DNA from: Absidia repens
Lineage: Eukaryota; Mucoromycota; Mucoromycetes; Mucorales; Cunninghamellaceae
DNA: 64,000 bases
Direction of reading: 5' to 3'
Assembly: GCA_002105175.1 (NCBI GenBank)
Contig: MCGE01000031.1
Location: forward strand, 62,001 to 126,000
Made by a program: the position numbers and the translations under genes. Below the pieces are notes generated by a model. That model was not told the DNA's origin and ran no database searches. It was given only the letters and a program-made list of their open reading frames with translations. Below, piece after piece: positions 1 to 11,826 of this stretch. How positions within the stretch are numbered: position 1 is the stretch's first letter; every line of letters starts with the position of its first letter.

Positions 1-168
1 TGATTTTATTGATTGATTATTGATTGATTCAGGGCTTAAAATAAGGTTCAATCAATATTTAAAATATTGATTGACTTCTTATAAATCTATCAATTTTAAT
101 CAATAATTCAATCAATAAAATCAATAAAATATTGATTGATCCTCGTCTATATTTTTCTCATAATGGAC
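1..168. repeat. TTGATTGA-rich AT repeat block
   Basis: This is a dense run of imperfect TTGATTGA motifs and their complement, broken by AT-rich spacers. A similar but mostly reverse-complement block occurs at about 2070-2160. The two could be the inverted ends of a decayed 2-kb element, but no coding sequence lies between them. The block is cut by the window edge. Confidence 0.6.
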
Positions 169-174
169 AATGTC

Positions 175-304
175 ATTGGACGATAAATGAGTATTTACAG
201 GTCTATGATGATCACTTATTGGACGATACAAGGGTATAAACGGGTTTATGATGGTCACTTATTGGACGATACAAGGGTATATACGGACTGATACGATGAC
301 TCAT
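175..304. repeat. 43-bp tandem repeat, 3 copies
   Basis: Three head-to-tail units start at 175, 218 and 261, giving an exact 43-bp period. Each starts with ATTGGACGATA; copies 2 and 3 are closest to each other and copy 1 is more diverged. The 112-codon open frame across this stretch is an artefact of the repeat and the poly(A) tract that follows at about 531-571. Confidence 0.8.
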
Positions 305-527
305 TTGAAATACACACTCCTTGACATCAATACTATAGCTTCCATACATTCATATAATTGGGTCAACAAACAGGGCTTCTTTTATTCAAACGTAATAATA
401 ACGATACTATCAATACTACATACAAATAATAACAATAATAATAAAATACAACGAATACCAACTATACTACAAAGTAAAGAAGAGATACTACATACTACAT
501 ACTACATACTATGTTCTACATACTTAA

Positions 528-574
<47 letters not shown>

Positions 575-978
575 ACTACTAAATAGCTTCTGAGGGAGCT
601 TCCTCCAACAGAAGCAAAGATATGCCATTATCACCTCAGACGCAGCAACATTTCAGTATGAAGCAGGGGAAGTTGTGCTATAAGAGAATAGTATGAGTGT
701 ACTGTTTTGTTGAAGGTAATGTTTTGTTCGTTCAATTACCTTACCTCTTGGGAAATATTTGTAATGTTGTACAAGGGAACCGAGTCATATCTACTGTAAA
801 AAAAGAAAAAGAAAAAAAACTTGGTCTACGAGAAAAAAGGATATGAAAAACTTAGTATGTGTGAAAAAGCGACACGTAATGATGTTTCACCACCCAGTTT
901 TCTTACCTTCTAGTTATTCTTCACAAAAGATGACAAAAGTAATGTGCAGCTCTAAAGGATAAAAAGACAAGTATAAGT

Positions 979-1256
979 GAGAATGCCTTTTTTTTTGGGG
1001 GGAGGTTCTACATTCAGATGTTTACCGGGCTGTAAACAGAAATGAAGAAAAGGCAGAAGTGATATGTGAGAATGCCTTTTTTTGGGGGGGTATACATTCA
1101 GATACTTACCGGGTTGTAAACAGAGATGAAGAAAAAAGACAAGAGCAATGTACAGCTCTAAAGGATAAAAAGGCAGAAGTGATAAGTGAGAATGCCTTTT
1201 TTTTTGGGGGTTCTACTTTCAGATGCTTACCGGGCTGTCAACAGAGATGAAGAAAA
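979..1256. repeat. three-copy imperfect tandem repeat with T/G runs
   Basis: Units begin near 979, 1064 and 1186. Each reads GTGAGAATGCC, a T run, a G run, then a CATTCAGATG-like stretch, TTACCGGG(C/T)TGT and CAACAGAGATGAAG-like sequence. Spacing is uneven (about 85 and 122 bp) because the third unit is preceded by an extra TACAGCTCTAAAGGATAAAA block also seen near 945-965. Short frames across it are not credible genes. Confidence 0.75.
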
Positions 1257-1260
1257 GAGA

Positions 1261-2968
1261 CAAACAAACATCACCGGTTGCTGGTTGGAATGGTTCATAG
1301 CAGTTACCTATTCAAAAAACAAAAACACCTTACAAGAAATCCATGATGGCTAGGGTGATGATAAAAAAAAAAAAAAAAAAAGGAAGAAGAAGCAATATAA
1401 AAAATAAGAATAAAATAAAGTAAATAAAAAATAATGGCGGGGATTGAATCATCGGGCTACTGTGAGGAATATGATAAGAGTGCTATAAAATTCCTCTCTT
1501 TCCTTCTCTTTCGTCTTTTTTTTTTTTTTTTACTTTAGTGCTCATCTCCATCATCCCCTCTCCACACTAGTGAACTTAATTCCCATTATTTAGTGTGCAC
1601 ATCATTCCTATCATCTGCCCCTTCATCTTAGTATCCTCTTCATCTCTTATATGTTACTATAAATTGTCTTTTATTTTACTATTACTGTCTATTTTATCAT
1701 GTTATCACTGCAATAAAGAAAATCACATTTGAAAAAAAATATTTGTGTACGTTGTTTTTGTGGAATACGTGTGTTGTTTTCGTGTTAAATATATTATTCT
1801 TTGAGGGATATGTGTTGTTTATCTATTGTAGGGTATGTGTTGTTTTTGTAGGGTATGTATTATATTGCTTTTTGTTGGATATAGTAGTGTTGTGTTGTGG
1901 AAGAGAAATACTCACAGTAGACATGTTGTATTTGTGAATACTCGTATGAAGGGGGAAGAGGGGAGGGGGTGTTTGTAAAAAGATGACTCATACAATATCT
2001 TCATCTATTGCCTGATTGGGGTATATTTGTAAAAATATACATCAACTGAATCTTCCGTTGACATAGGCGACATGTTCAATCAATATTCAATCAGTTTCAA
2101 TCAATTCAATCAATTTTAATCAAAAAATATGGCCTTTTATTGATTAAAATTGATTGACCGATTTTTTTTTCCACTGTGGTAGGAGGAGAGTTTATAACGC
2201 TTGATACCAACGAAGTCCTTTACGAAGAGTATAAGTGATAATAAAATGTAGGTCGTTTACCCGATAAATATTGAGTGAAAGATATATACCCAAAAAAGTG
2301 AAGTAAAAGAGAGAAAGATGATGTTTTATTAAAATACGAGAAGATCAGTATAATATAATGACAGGTAAGAAGAGATAACAATGCGGAGAGAATAAAGTAA
2401 AGCGGTGAATAAAAATAAAAAGGGGAAAAGTAAAATAAGGTAAAATAAAAGTAATGTCAAAATGCAAAATACGTGAATGATGACACCACGGCAGAGTCAT
2501 TCACTGATTCTACAGTCCTTCGTAGCTCCAGTCCTTCGGAGAGTGAAATGTAACATCCACGGCGTGTCAGAAGAGGAAATTGACAACCAGTATATAAAGT
2601 ACAACTAAAATGTTGACCAATCAGAATGCAAGACCTTTATCGGCGTTCTATTTATCCTTGAATTGTAATCTCCTTCGTTTTACTTATTCTCATCTAATGT
2701 ACTGTCTATTTTGTCTAATCTTAGCTAATGCTTTTATATTTCTCCTATGGTTTAGGCACCAATACCGTCAGTGTAATATAACAGAATATTTTTTGGTGAT
2801 TTAATTCTATAAAGTAGTTGCAGCGGCGTTTGAAACATTTTGCAAGTTGAAGAGGTCCGCGTTCAACGGATGTTGTTCTGACAGCAGTGTATTTGCATGC
2901 AGTATTGTTTTTTATTATCTTGAACTCACAATAGGTGTACTAGAAAGCAGGCTGTTGTATTTTTTTTT

Positions 2969-2972
<4 letters not shown>
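1261..2972. other. non-coding spacer
   Basis: No gene is visible. The stretch holds homopolymer runs (A at about 1363-1381, T at about 1516-1532), a GT-rich stretch at 1740-1940 whose apparent ORF has no protein-like composition, and the second TTGATTGA/TCAATCAA block at about 2070-2160. Confidence 0.5.

Positions 2973-3045
<73 letters not shown>
2973..3045. repeat. 73-nt poly(A) tract
   Basis: An uninterrupted run of about 73 A, preceded by ten T and ATA. It is the longest homopolymer in the window. It creates spurious poly-Lys and poly-Phe frames on the two strands. Its exact length should be treated as uncertain. Confidence 0.9.
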
Positions 3046-3047
<2 letters not shown>

Positions 3048-3244
3048 AAGAAATCTAATGTTGGTAGTATGAGGTATAATACTGGGTAAGTTGAAGAATG
3101 GGCACCACTTATCTAAAGGGATAATTGTAAAATAAAATATAATACACTGCACAAAGTATGAGAAAGCCAGAAGGGATATTTTTTATTGAGGCACAATAGC
3201 GGCTGGCATCTATAAAAAGGAATGAAGGTAATAAAAACAGGGAT

Positions 3245-3634
3245 CTATTGCACAAGCATGAGAAAGACTATGGGAGATTTTTTATTGAAACATGTGAAAA
3301 GAGATATATTTTATTCAAATGTAAATTCAAACTATGGGCAAACCGAGACTAAACTAAGCTAATGGCGGCTCTAAAAAGCCAATTCATGGTGGTCCCAAAT
3401 CCAGAATCTAAAATGAAAGAGTTTCCTCATGCACCTTGTAATCCCTGAGCTGAAATCCCTTCTAAACTAGTCCTGGCACTAATCTAAGTCCATCATGACT
3501 TCAAAGAAGTTGAATGGTGAAGAAAAAAAAAAAAAAGAAGAAGGGAAAAAAGAAGGGAAAGAAAGAAAGCGCGAAAATTTTTAAAATTGGGGAATAAATA
3601 AAACTTCACGTGTGCGGGATTTGAAATATTTTTT
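3245..3634 (-). mobile_element. dispersed repeat DR1, copy A
   Basis: This copy carries the DR1 blocks, read here on the complementary strand. They are the TATTGCACAAG-type block (3245), the TTTTATTCAAATG block, the core with ATGAAAGAGTTTCC and TTGTAATCCCTGAGCTGAAA (3409-3493), a purine-rich tract, and CACGTGTGCGGGA at 3608. A partial duplicate of the first block lies at about 3151-3190. The hairpin arms are imperfect here. No coding capacity is seen. Confidence 0.7.
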
Positions 3635-5310
3635 GGTCTTGGGTCTTGCAAGAACGTTTTTTTTTTTTTTGGTAGATGCAGAAAAGGAACTTTCTCTTAT
3701 TTTTTTTAGCTCTCCTTTTTTGATGCCTTCGTCAACAAGATGGAGCAACTTGGCCTAGTTTAGTTAAACTTATTTCTAGTAAAACGGTTAATCACTCGCT
3801 TTAAGGAAGGAGGATATACTAGCGGTACTATATAGAACTATACTGGGTTCCTAAATATAGGGGTGAGAGGAATTTTTCAAATGTTTTTGGAAAATCTCCA
3901 CAATGGACACACAAAAATAAGACAGTGAAGAACTCATAAAAACGAAGGATCGATGAGTGCATAGAATATGATGATTGAAGCGTTCTGGAAAGTATTTAGT
4001 TTGTTCACATAAAATTCCTTTTTTTCTTTCTTGGTGAACATCATGTTGTTGTAATTTGTCGACCCATCAGGCAAACGACCAACTTCGAATGACTAAGGCT
4101 TTAGATATAAAGAGCAAAAGATACCCCGACCACGTAACTTTGTCCTTTTTTAGCTTTTCGATCAGATTACCAGGTTGGCCGGTTTATTGTCAAGGAAGAT
4201 AAATACCTTTAGCATTTTCCATGAGACGCAAATTTTTATGTTTTACTGAATTGCACCATATATATATATAGGCAATAGTAGTTACTCTTTCTTTTTTTGG
4301 AAACCTATATTCTATGCAGGATATGCCCATACTGAGTATTGAATATAAATGTCTATTTTATAATAAAAATGATCATTTACAACCATCTCACTTTTACTAA
4401 TTAATTGGAAATGACATGCAGGATTCTTTTTAGTTTAGGATACATAGCATATGATAATTGAACCTCTCGTATGTTTAAAATAAGCACAATATTTTTTTTT
4501 ACAAATGTATAGCGAATAAGTTCAGTTATTATCTGCTGTAGTGTATCTTAAGAAAAACAGGATTTTTTTAGGTTTGACATTATCATAAAAAGCAGATTAA
4601 TTACTGTACTTTACATAATGTTATTAGACATCAACAATAATAGTCATATTTATAAAGATAAACACAGTAGCAACCTTTGGATAATTGATTACATGGCATG
4701 CAAGAAAAAAGGACGCGACATGAATAAAGAGAAGCCTGCGCCCCTCCTTTCATCCATGCTACCCCTGAACGTCCTGTTACTGTATTACTGTACCCTCTGC
4801 TGTACGTCAGCTTTGTTTTTTTTTTTTTGAAACTAATAATCATTATATATAGTAATAAATGCAAACGAGATGCTGATAATAGTGATTAAGATAATATTAT
4901 AGATCAGTAGTGTGAATTGTTTGATGACAATGCTCTCTTGTATAATCATCATTTAAACTCAGCACGCATAATGCGATCCAATATGATGCCCTGTTTAAAG
5001 GGAATAACGTAGTAAAAAAAGTAAATAAACAAATAAATAAAAATAAGCAAGGATTAAGGAGTCAGTAGCGACAATTAGCTTGCAATGTATTTTTGAAAGC
5101 AAATTAAAAAAAGACTGCAGTTTCTTTAAGTGGGCGAGTGTACATCTGCTTTATATGTTTACTCCTTGTTTTGTTTCAAGCCAATCAAAGTAGCCCCTTA
5201 AAAAAATGGGTCACTTTTTTTGAAGAAATTCTACAAAACGGAAATAGAAAATTTTTCACTCTTTTTTTTGTCTTCTTTTACTTTATTTTTTCTCTCTCTT
5301 TCTCCTTAAA
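3635..5310. other. non-coding spacer and 5' region of the C2H2 gene
   Basis: No gene is recognised. The overlapping ORFs at 4618-4864 are low-complexity mirror frames. The last 60 nt before 5311 form a strong CT-rich tract, the promoter feature common in this window. Confidence 0.5.
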
Positions 5311-6127
5311 ATGACTTCTTCATGTATTGTCAATCCAAAACAATCTGCTATTAATTCTTATGATCACAAACCAAATGATCCACCACCACCACCTCAATCA
5401 AATACACACTATCACCCTCACCATGCATCCTATTCTTACCCTTATTATCCTTATAATCAACCTCCAGCTCAACAACCGACTTATCTCTCTCACCCACCAC
5501 TACGAGAATTCCAAACCAGCTCCGTTTATTCTTATTATTCATCTCCCATTCCTTCCTATGGTAGACGTCCTTCCCCGCCGCCCTCAGGATTAGCACCATC
5601 CTTTAATTCAGTAGATCGAAGGGCGCCAACAGCAACAACAACAACAACACTACCTGAACCTCATCTGCACCATACTTTACCACCACTAGCAGATGCCACT
5701 CGGCAGCGTTCGCCACCTTCCCCAAGTATACCTGACATCACTGCAGCAGCAGCAAGCACCTCCTCTCACCACCGACGCCGACCGCCACCCGTTCGAACAA
5801 CAAATTCTACTACCCGTACTGTCAAGGAAAAACGAACGTTTGCATGTCAAGTGGAAGATTGTGGAAAAGTGTTCAAGCGATCTGAACACCTCAAACGACA
5901 TAATCGATCAATCCACACCAATGAGAAACGTAAGTGATACTGAAAGAAAAAAATGATGACATAATGCAGGGTTTCTGATTTTGTTCTTTTTTTTTTTTTT
6001 TTTTTTTTTTTGTTAAGCGTTTGAATGCCCCTATCAACAATGCTTAAAACGCTTTTCTAGATCTGACAACTTGAATCAACATATACGAATCCATCGACAC
6101 TCTAGTAAGGAATCGTCAACTCCCTGA
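5311..6127 (+). CDS. C2H2 zinc-finger transcription factor, Msn2/Msn4-like
   Basis: Two exons, 5311-5929 and 6018-6127, encode 242 residues. Residues 1-175 are disordered and rich in Pro, Ser, Tyr and His, typical of an activation region. Two adjacent C2H2 fingers follow (about residues 179-202 and 210-232) with a HTNEKPF-like linker. The intron falls in the linker codon and its removal joins the fingers in frame. The recognition helices, RSEHLKR and RSDNLNQ, match those of the yeast stress regulators Msn2/Msn4, which bind the STRE element AGGGG. Binding of STRE-like sites here is inferred from those contacts. The fingers lie almost at the C-terminus, as in Msn2. The gene is convergent with the next one (342 nt gap) and is preceded by a CT-rich tract. 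Related CMR1- or Seb1-type factors remain possible. Confidence 0.85.
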
Positions 6128-6469
6128 ATATCTCTCCTCTTACTCTATTTCCCCCATCCAAGGAATGACAGTGGTATTTATTTTATGCACTTCTCTTGAT
6201 TTTTTTTTATTCATCTCAGCAGCTTATCTGCATTTACATTTACTATTTTTTTTATACACCTCCCTTTTAGTATTAGTATTATGGCTCCCTCTTTCGTAGT
6301 ATAGTCTTATTTTAAACATATAGTACAGAAATAAAAGAATCCAATGAATAAATAATGAAAAAAAAGTGATGGTATTGTTATTGTTATTGATGATGATGAT
6401 AATAGAGGTTGGTTTTATTACAAATAGGAAAAAATGATAAAATAAACAGGCAAAAAGGAAAGAAAGAAG

Positions 6470-7162
6470 CTAGATAGTAGGGATGATCAAAGTGGCTCGT
6501 TGATTTGGCATTTCGAACTGACTTGATGTTTTGTGAATGGAGTTTAAAAATTGATCAAAATCATTTTTGCATGAAGAAGAGATGGGTTTTGTTTTTTGTG
6601 GTGAAAGTCGCATTTTTTTCATTCGATGTACCATGTGTTCCCGTTCTTTGGCTATTGAGAGGGTGATTTTTTGATATTTTGATTTGGCTGAAGATAGGCT
6701 AGGCATCTTTTTGGTGGCGGTGCAGCAAGAAGAGGATGGCTTGTGTTGGATGTGGTACATATTACTAACCATTTGCGCCATTTTCATTTGGCTCTGCGCA
6801 CTCCATTCTTGATCATTGTGTCGATAATCCTCCATTCGATCCAATAAATGACTAGTTTGTTCAACAACTGGTGATGATTTCTCATTGTAATAGTCATGTT
6901 GTATGCGTTGGTTGTCCCATCTAGGCGCAAATCGATTCAGAATACCTTCCAATTCTACCGATGTGTCCATATACCGAGGTAAAGATTCATCTTCAAATTC
7001 AGCCTGGTAGGGTGGTGGGACCATTTCTTGCTCTGTGCATTTTACAGACTAAAAAACGAGTCAATGGTTAGGATCATAATTCTCGTGATAACAGTATTAA
7101 ATTTATAGATAAAAAAGTACCTTAGTGCTCAATGACTGGTAGAAGGATGATGATTGCTGCAT
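6470..7162 (-). CDS. hypothetical protein, 206 residues
   Basis: I do not recognise this protein. Two exons, 7121-7162 and 6470-7048, join in phase 0 across a GTACTT..TTAG intron of 72 nt. The first exon supplies a 14-residue start (MQQSSSFYQS...), a better start than the internal Met of exon 2. The product is hydrophilic, with a proline/acidic N-terminal part (PPPYQAEFEDE), a Gln/His/Met-rich middle and a basic region near residues 150-175. No signal peptide, membrane segment or catalytic motif is visible. It is convergent with the C2H2 gene and lies 1.2 kb downstream of the TSR1 3' end. Clean splicing supports a real gene; function is unknown. Confidence 0.6.
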
Positions 7163-7232
7163 ATTTGTAGTACTGTATTTTGTTGACGAAAATGGTATTT
7201 ATAGATAACTGTTTATAAGATCAAATAAAAAC

Positions 7233-7264
<32 letters not shown>

Positions 7265-7683
7265 GGAATAGATTCCCGAAGGCTACCTATTTATATAAAA
7301 ACAAAGATTCGCTTCCCGCTATTCTTGTCAATTTGAATGATCCTCCCTCCTTCTCCTTTTATTCTCCTTCATTTGAAAAGCAATCAATGGAATACATAGA
7401 GATAAAAAAAAATCCAACTCGTTTAACTCCACATTTCATTGTAATCACCCACAGCAACAACAATAACAACAACCGCTTTAAGAAAAAAAAAAGTCCTTTA
7501 ACCACTCCTTGTTCACTACTCCCTTATACTGATTCTTGTTTACTCCCCCCCTCCACTTAATATTTTCACACTCAGCGAGGTTATAACTATTGTCTCCTCT
7601 TTCATTATCCATTCCATCGTACCTTCGTTTATTGAAAAGCAAATTGAGACGAAAATTAAATACAACTCCGATTTTCAGGTACA

Positions 7684-7720
<37 letters not shown>

Positions 7721-8375
7721 ATGAATTCCGATGAAATATAGCCTAGCACCTATGAAAAAAGGATAAACCAAATGATGACAATGCCGATCGGTTTTGAAAA
7801 GGGAGAGATAAAAATGTATAGAATATATGCACTTAATAGATAAAACACAGTGCGCATGGAAGACAATAAAAAAAATCTTAACCATAAACCACGAAGAGGA
7901 AATAAATAGTATGGCTGTGGTGTTTGATTTCCGATTCGATTTTTACAACAAGCGCAGAATAACAACAATGGTACCAAAATAAAAAAAGAAGATCTTTGTA
8001 TCGACTCCCTATCCCACAAAACTATCATGTAGGAGTTCCATCTCTTCATTTAAAACCTAATAAAGAAGAAAAAAAAATCGAATAGGAGACTTTTCACTCT
8101 CTATGTTCTTTACATCAATCCTACTCCGTTGTGAGAGAGCGCCACAATCCCATCCCTATCAAAAAAAAAAAAAAAAAAAGTCCGACAAACCAATACCCTG
8201 TAAATCAATTGGGGACAAAAAAAAAAAAAAAATTGGGATTTTATTATGTATATATGAAGATAAATAAAAAAGAGAAGGATAAACTATGCTATGTATTCAA
8301 AATAAGATAAAAATAAAATGAAAGAAAAATCTAAAAACAATCTACAACAAAGAATAATACAACTAAAAACTACAA
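7163..8375. other. non-coding spacer between the hypothetical gene and TSR1
   Basis: No convincing gene. It contains a TAA/AAT trinucleotide run at about 7229-7256, poly(T) at about 7688-7718 and poly(A) at 8161-8179. The overlapping frames at 7478-8049 run through these homopolymers and lack protein-like composition. Confidence 0.5.
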
Positions 8376-11300
8376 CTATTCCATGTCCATTGGTGTAGGT
8401 TTGGTAACTTGATCCACAGCCTTCGCCTCCTTGATAAGGCCACCACGGTACAGGTCGGTATTCCATTTGGGGAAGATACGTTTGTATAAAGAGAGCATCA
8501 CAGTGTCTTGTTGTGTCATGGGTCCATCAAAAGTACATTTCATATAACCGTGAGTACCCACCGATTCCCGGATGTGTCCCACTCGGCCATACTTGGTTGT
8601 GAGCTGTACGGGCTTGAACCAATGAATATCATCTATTTATATAAATATGAACAATTTTGTCATGCGTCAGTCATTTATCCCATCAGGTAATCCTATCCTT
8701 ATCCCAGCAACAAGCATGTGATTTTGTTTTCTTACCTGTATTGAAGAACATGTATCTAATGATTGCTGATCGTTTGTGCACACGGAATGGGTGACCACTA
8801 AGAATGATTCGCTTGGCAACAATGCGTTTCACATCTGTATTCATAAACATGCCTGTCGACACCAAAATAGGTTCTATCAACATCGATTTCACAAAAAAAA
8901 GGGATGAGTAATCCTGTCAAAAATAAATAATAATAGTAATCCAAACTCCACCTTATTGGATTCACGTTCTGACTTTTCTTACCGTTCACATCATCCGTCT
9001 CCTTGTATAGCATACAAGGCACTTTTCCAAATACAACAGGGCCATAGACAGTTGCCACCGAGGATCGTCCCATTTGTAAAAACCGTTCATACTTGTGTAC
9101 ATTGTTGCTACCTTTGTTGGAGTTTTGCGAATAAATAGGCTTCACATTGTATCGTCGGAATCCCATATGAAGAATCATTGGATCCTATAATAATAGTGCA
9201 ATTCAATTCAAATCAGTTCCACATTGTCCCTTTTTTTTTAGAGAGATCTTACTCCCTCTTTTCTTTTTTTGTTCTTCTTACCTTAGATCGAACTGGTTCT
9301 TCATAAGCATTGTCTCGGGTAATTTGAAGGTTCAAAAGGGATGATTTGTGTTCATATTGCAAAAGTCCAAAAACAACGTAAGGGCGCACCTTGTCAAACA
9401 TTTCTATAATAGAAAATTGAGTATAAATTCATCATTGATTGCTCTCCTATTTTAAACACAGCCTTCTCTTCCCCTTCCTTCTCCTTTCAACCTTATCGTT
9501 GGATCTCCTCCTCTAATTTTCCATTTTTTTTTTCACAACTTACCATAAGCACCTTTTGGTACATTCTTGATCCATAGAGTAATGCGACTACCAGGTTTGA
9601 CTTTACCAACAATAGCCTGACCAACAACACGACTCTTGGTACGTAAATAGTTTTCAAATTGGAAGATGCGACTATAATCCACAGGCAAGTTTTCGTAAGG
9701 ATCCCAAGGAGAAGTTCGGAAGGATTGAAGACCACGGTATCTTGCAAATCGTTCGCGAGCAGCCATATGCATTGGGGTGTCAATTTCATCAGGGAATTCT
9801 TTATGACCTTCAAATTCTTCTGTTCGCTGTTTCAAATATTCTTCATATCTATTTTTTGTTAAAAAAATTAAAAATAAAAAAACCAAGTAGTTAGTAAACC
9901 TGTTCGAAACATTATTTCCCTCTCCCTTCCCTCCGCCACTTTTTCTTGTAAAATGAGAACATTATTTTAAATCCAAGCTTACTGTCTTTGTTCTTCTTCC
10001 ACATCGAGTTCATCGTCATTTTCCACCTTTTCGTTCATGTCGATTTCTTCGTATTCTTCTTGTTCATCAAAGTCACCATTGCCAACAGGTTGAACAATAT
10101 CATCATCTTCGTCATCATCCAACTTCATCTCTGTGTCATCGTCTTCGTCATCATCTTCGAGATCACTGTAATCTTCATCATCATCAAAAATCCATGCTGC
10201 TTGGTAAGACGATGTACCTTTGGGAACCCGTTTCTTGGTAGCTTGATCCTCTTTGTCTTGCATACGACGCACGCGTTCTAAATGATAGAAAGCATCATGA
10301 GATGAATGTATTAAAACAGCGAATGGAAAAATTTCTTACCATCAGCTTCGGCCAATTCTTCTTCAGTGGGCCAAGTTTGTTCATTTTCCATAAAGTCCGG
10401 TTCGTTTTCAGCCACCAGATCATCTTGGTCTTCGGGAGAAGGGGTGTCCAAAACAGAAAGATCTTCTTGCATTTCACCTTCACTGCGTTGATGTCGAATA
10501 TCTGCTGATGTGATTTGTTGCACTTGGAAGTCGCCATAGTTCTGAAGGTGGACCAAGCGATTAGCATTGAATGGATTCCCGCGAGCATATCCTGTCACTT
10601 TCAATAATCCAGTTTCCTATGAAAAGAGTATTCCCCAAGAAAAAAAAAAAAAAAAAAACGAATATTTTTTAATGGTCATGATTACCATTGTTGGCTCCCT
10701 GACGTTAAATAATATCTCGACTTACCTCATTATCAGCTTGATATTCCACATCGTCTGCCAACATATATGGACGCAAATCACGCCACACCAAAGGTTTGGG
10801 ACGCTGAGAGGTAATATAACGCAACACATTCATTGAGTCGGAATCAGAATCCAAAGAGTAGAGGTGTTCTTGTTCGGGGAAGAATTGTTGGGTAAAGGAA
10901 ACCAAAGACTTTTTGACAGATACTTGATTCTTACTGGGGACATTGGACATATACTATCAAGAAGAGAAGAAACCCCGTTAGTTTTTTCTTTTTTTTTCAA
11001 CTTCATATCAAAATAATAACATGACAGCATACCTGGACAACCGGCAAGACATTGACAAGACCTTGATTCAGAATACTCAGCAAACAGTTGATACCAAAAG
11101 AGTCAACTTCCACATCAGCAGACAATAAAATAATAGCATAATCAGCGACCTTGAATGCATCCAATACATCATAAAAGTTGCGGCGTAAAGGAACCAGTTG
11201 CAATTTTTGCTTGAATCGTTCGGCATGAAGCACAGAAGGAACACCCTTTTCAGTGGGAGGTTGTTGACCCAAAGAAGCATACAAGGCAGAAATGGCAGCA

Positions 11301-11590
11301 TCAACATCACTATCAGGACAAAGAGGCAAGACAGGGACAATCTTGGGTGCACCTTGACGACCTTCAAACACACGATGAACCCGAGTAATTTCGTCTCGTT
11401 TCTTTTGTTGCAATATCTTGGCCGCATGGCGGCGATCTTGTTTTGACACCGCCTTTTGACCACCGGCTTGTTTGACAGAGGATCGGTTCACCTTTCCTTT
11501 AGAGATTTCTTTCAATGTCCCTTTGGTGGCATGGCGAGACTTGAACGGTTTGTTCGACTGGTGCATAGATCCAGCTCGGTGACGATGCAT
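8376..11590 (-). CDS. TSR1: ribosome biogenesis protein TSR1
   Basis: Tsr1 is a GTPase-like factor related to Bms1 that acts in late cytoplasmic maturation of the 40S subunit. Nine exons (11033-11590, 10726-10953, 10340-10616, 9983-10277, 9544-9848, 9282-9403, 8983-9184, 8736-8852, 8376-8632) join in frame to give 786 residues, close to the 788 of yeast Tsr1. The start is Met of a basic [14 protein letters not shown] segment, typical of the family; the open frame upstream is low complexity. Exon 3 carries [16 protein letters not shown]. Exon 4 encodes a long Asp/Glu insertion (about residues 380-450). The last exons hold the conserved RIBIOP_C region, including VNPI-, [10 protein letters not shown] and [14 protein letters not shown] segments. 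The family lacks an active GTPase P-loop and none is seen. It is divergent from the WDR53-like gene. Confidence 0.95.
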
Positions 11591-11826
11591 GTTGGCTGTT
11601 GTTTGTGTCAAAAAGAAAAAGTAAAGTAGTAAAAAAAAAAAAATCAAAAAAAAAAAAAATCGGATGTGTGCTTATGAAAAATGAAAGGCAGAAAAAAAAA
11701 AAAAAAAAAAAGGTCGGAGCAGTCACCACGAGGCTTTGCAGCTCGAAATCCGCATAAAATTAAAAATGAGGGGCGGGGCAACTCACATCCTTTTTCTTGC
11801 TTTTTTTTTTTTTTTTTTTTTAAAAC
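11591..11826. promoter_or_regulatory. shared divergent promoter, TSR1 / WDR53-like
   Basis: This 236-nt gap separates the start codons of two divergently transcribed genes. It contains homopolymer A runs at about 11630-11660 and 11690-11711 and a T run at about 11801-11821. I see no clear TATA box. Confidence 0.45.

Noticed and set aside
1425..1460. Possible tRNA B-box (GATTCAATCCC on the minus strand)
   Set aside because: The T-stem does not pair, and no A-box or acceptor stem is found at the right distance.
7478..8049. Overlapping 135- and 99-codon frames on the minus strand
   Set aside because: They read through poly(T) and AT-rich spacer and lack protein-like composition.
9988..10281. 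97-codon plus-strand frame opposite TSR1
   Set aside because: It is the mirror of the TSR1 acidic insertion, in which Asp/Glu codons read as Ile/Val/Phe on the other strand.
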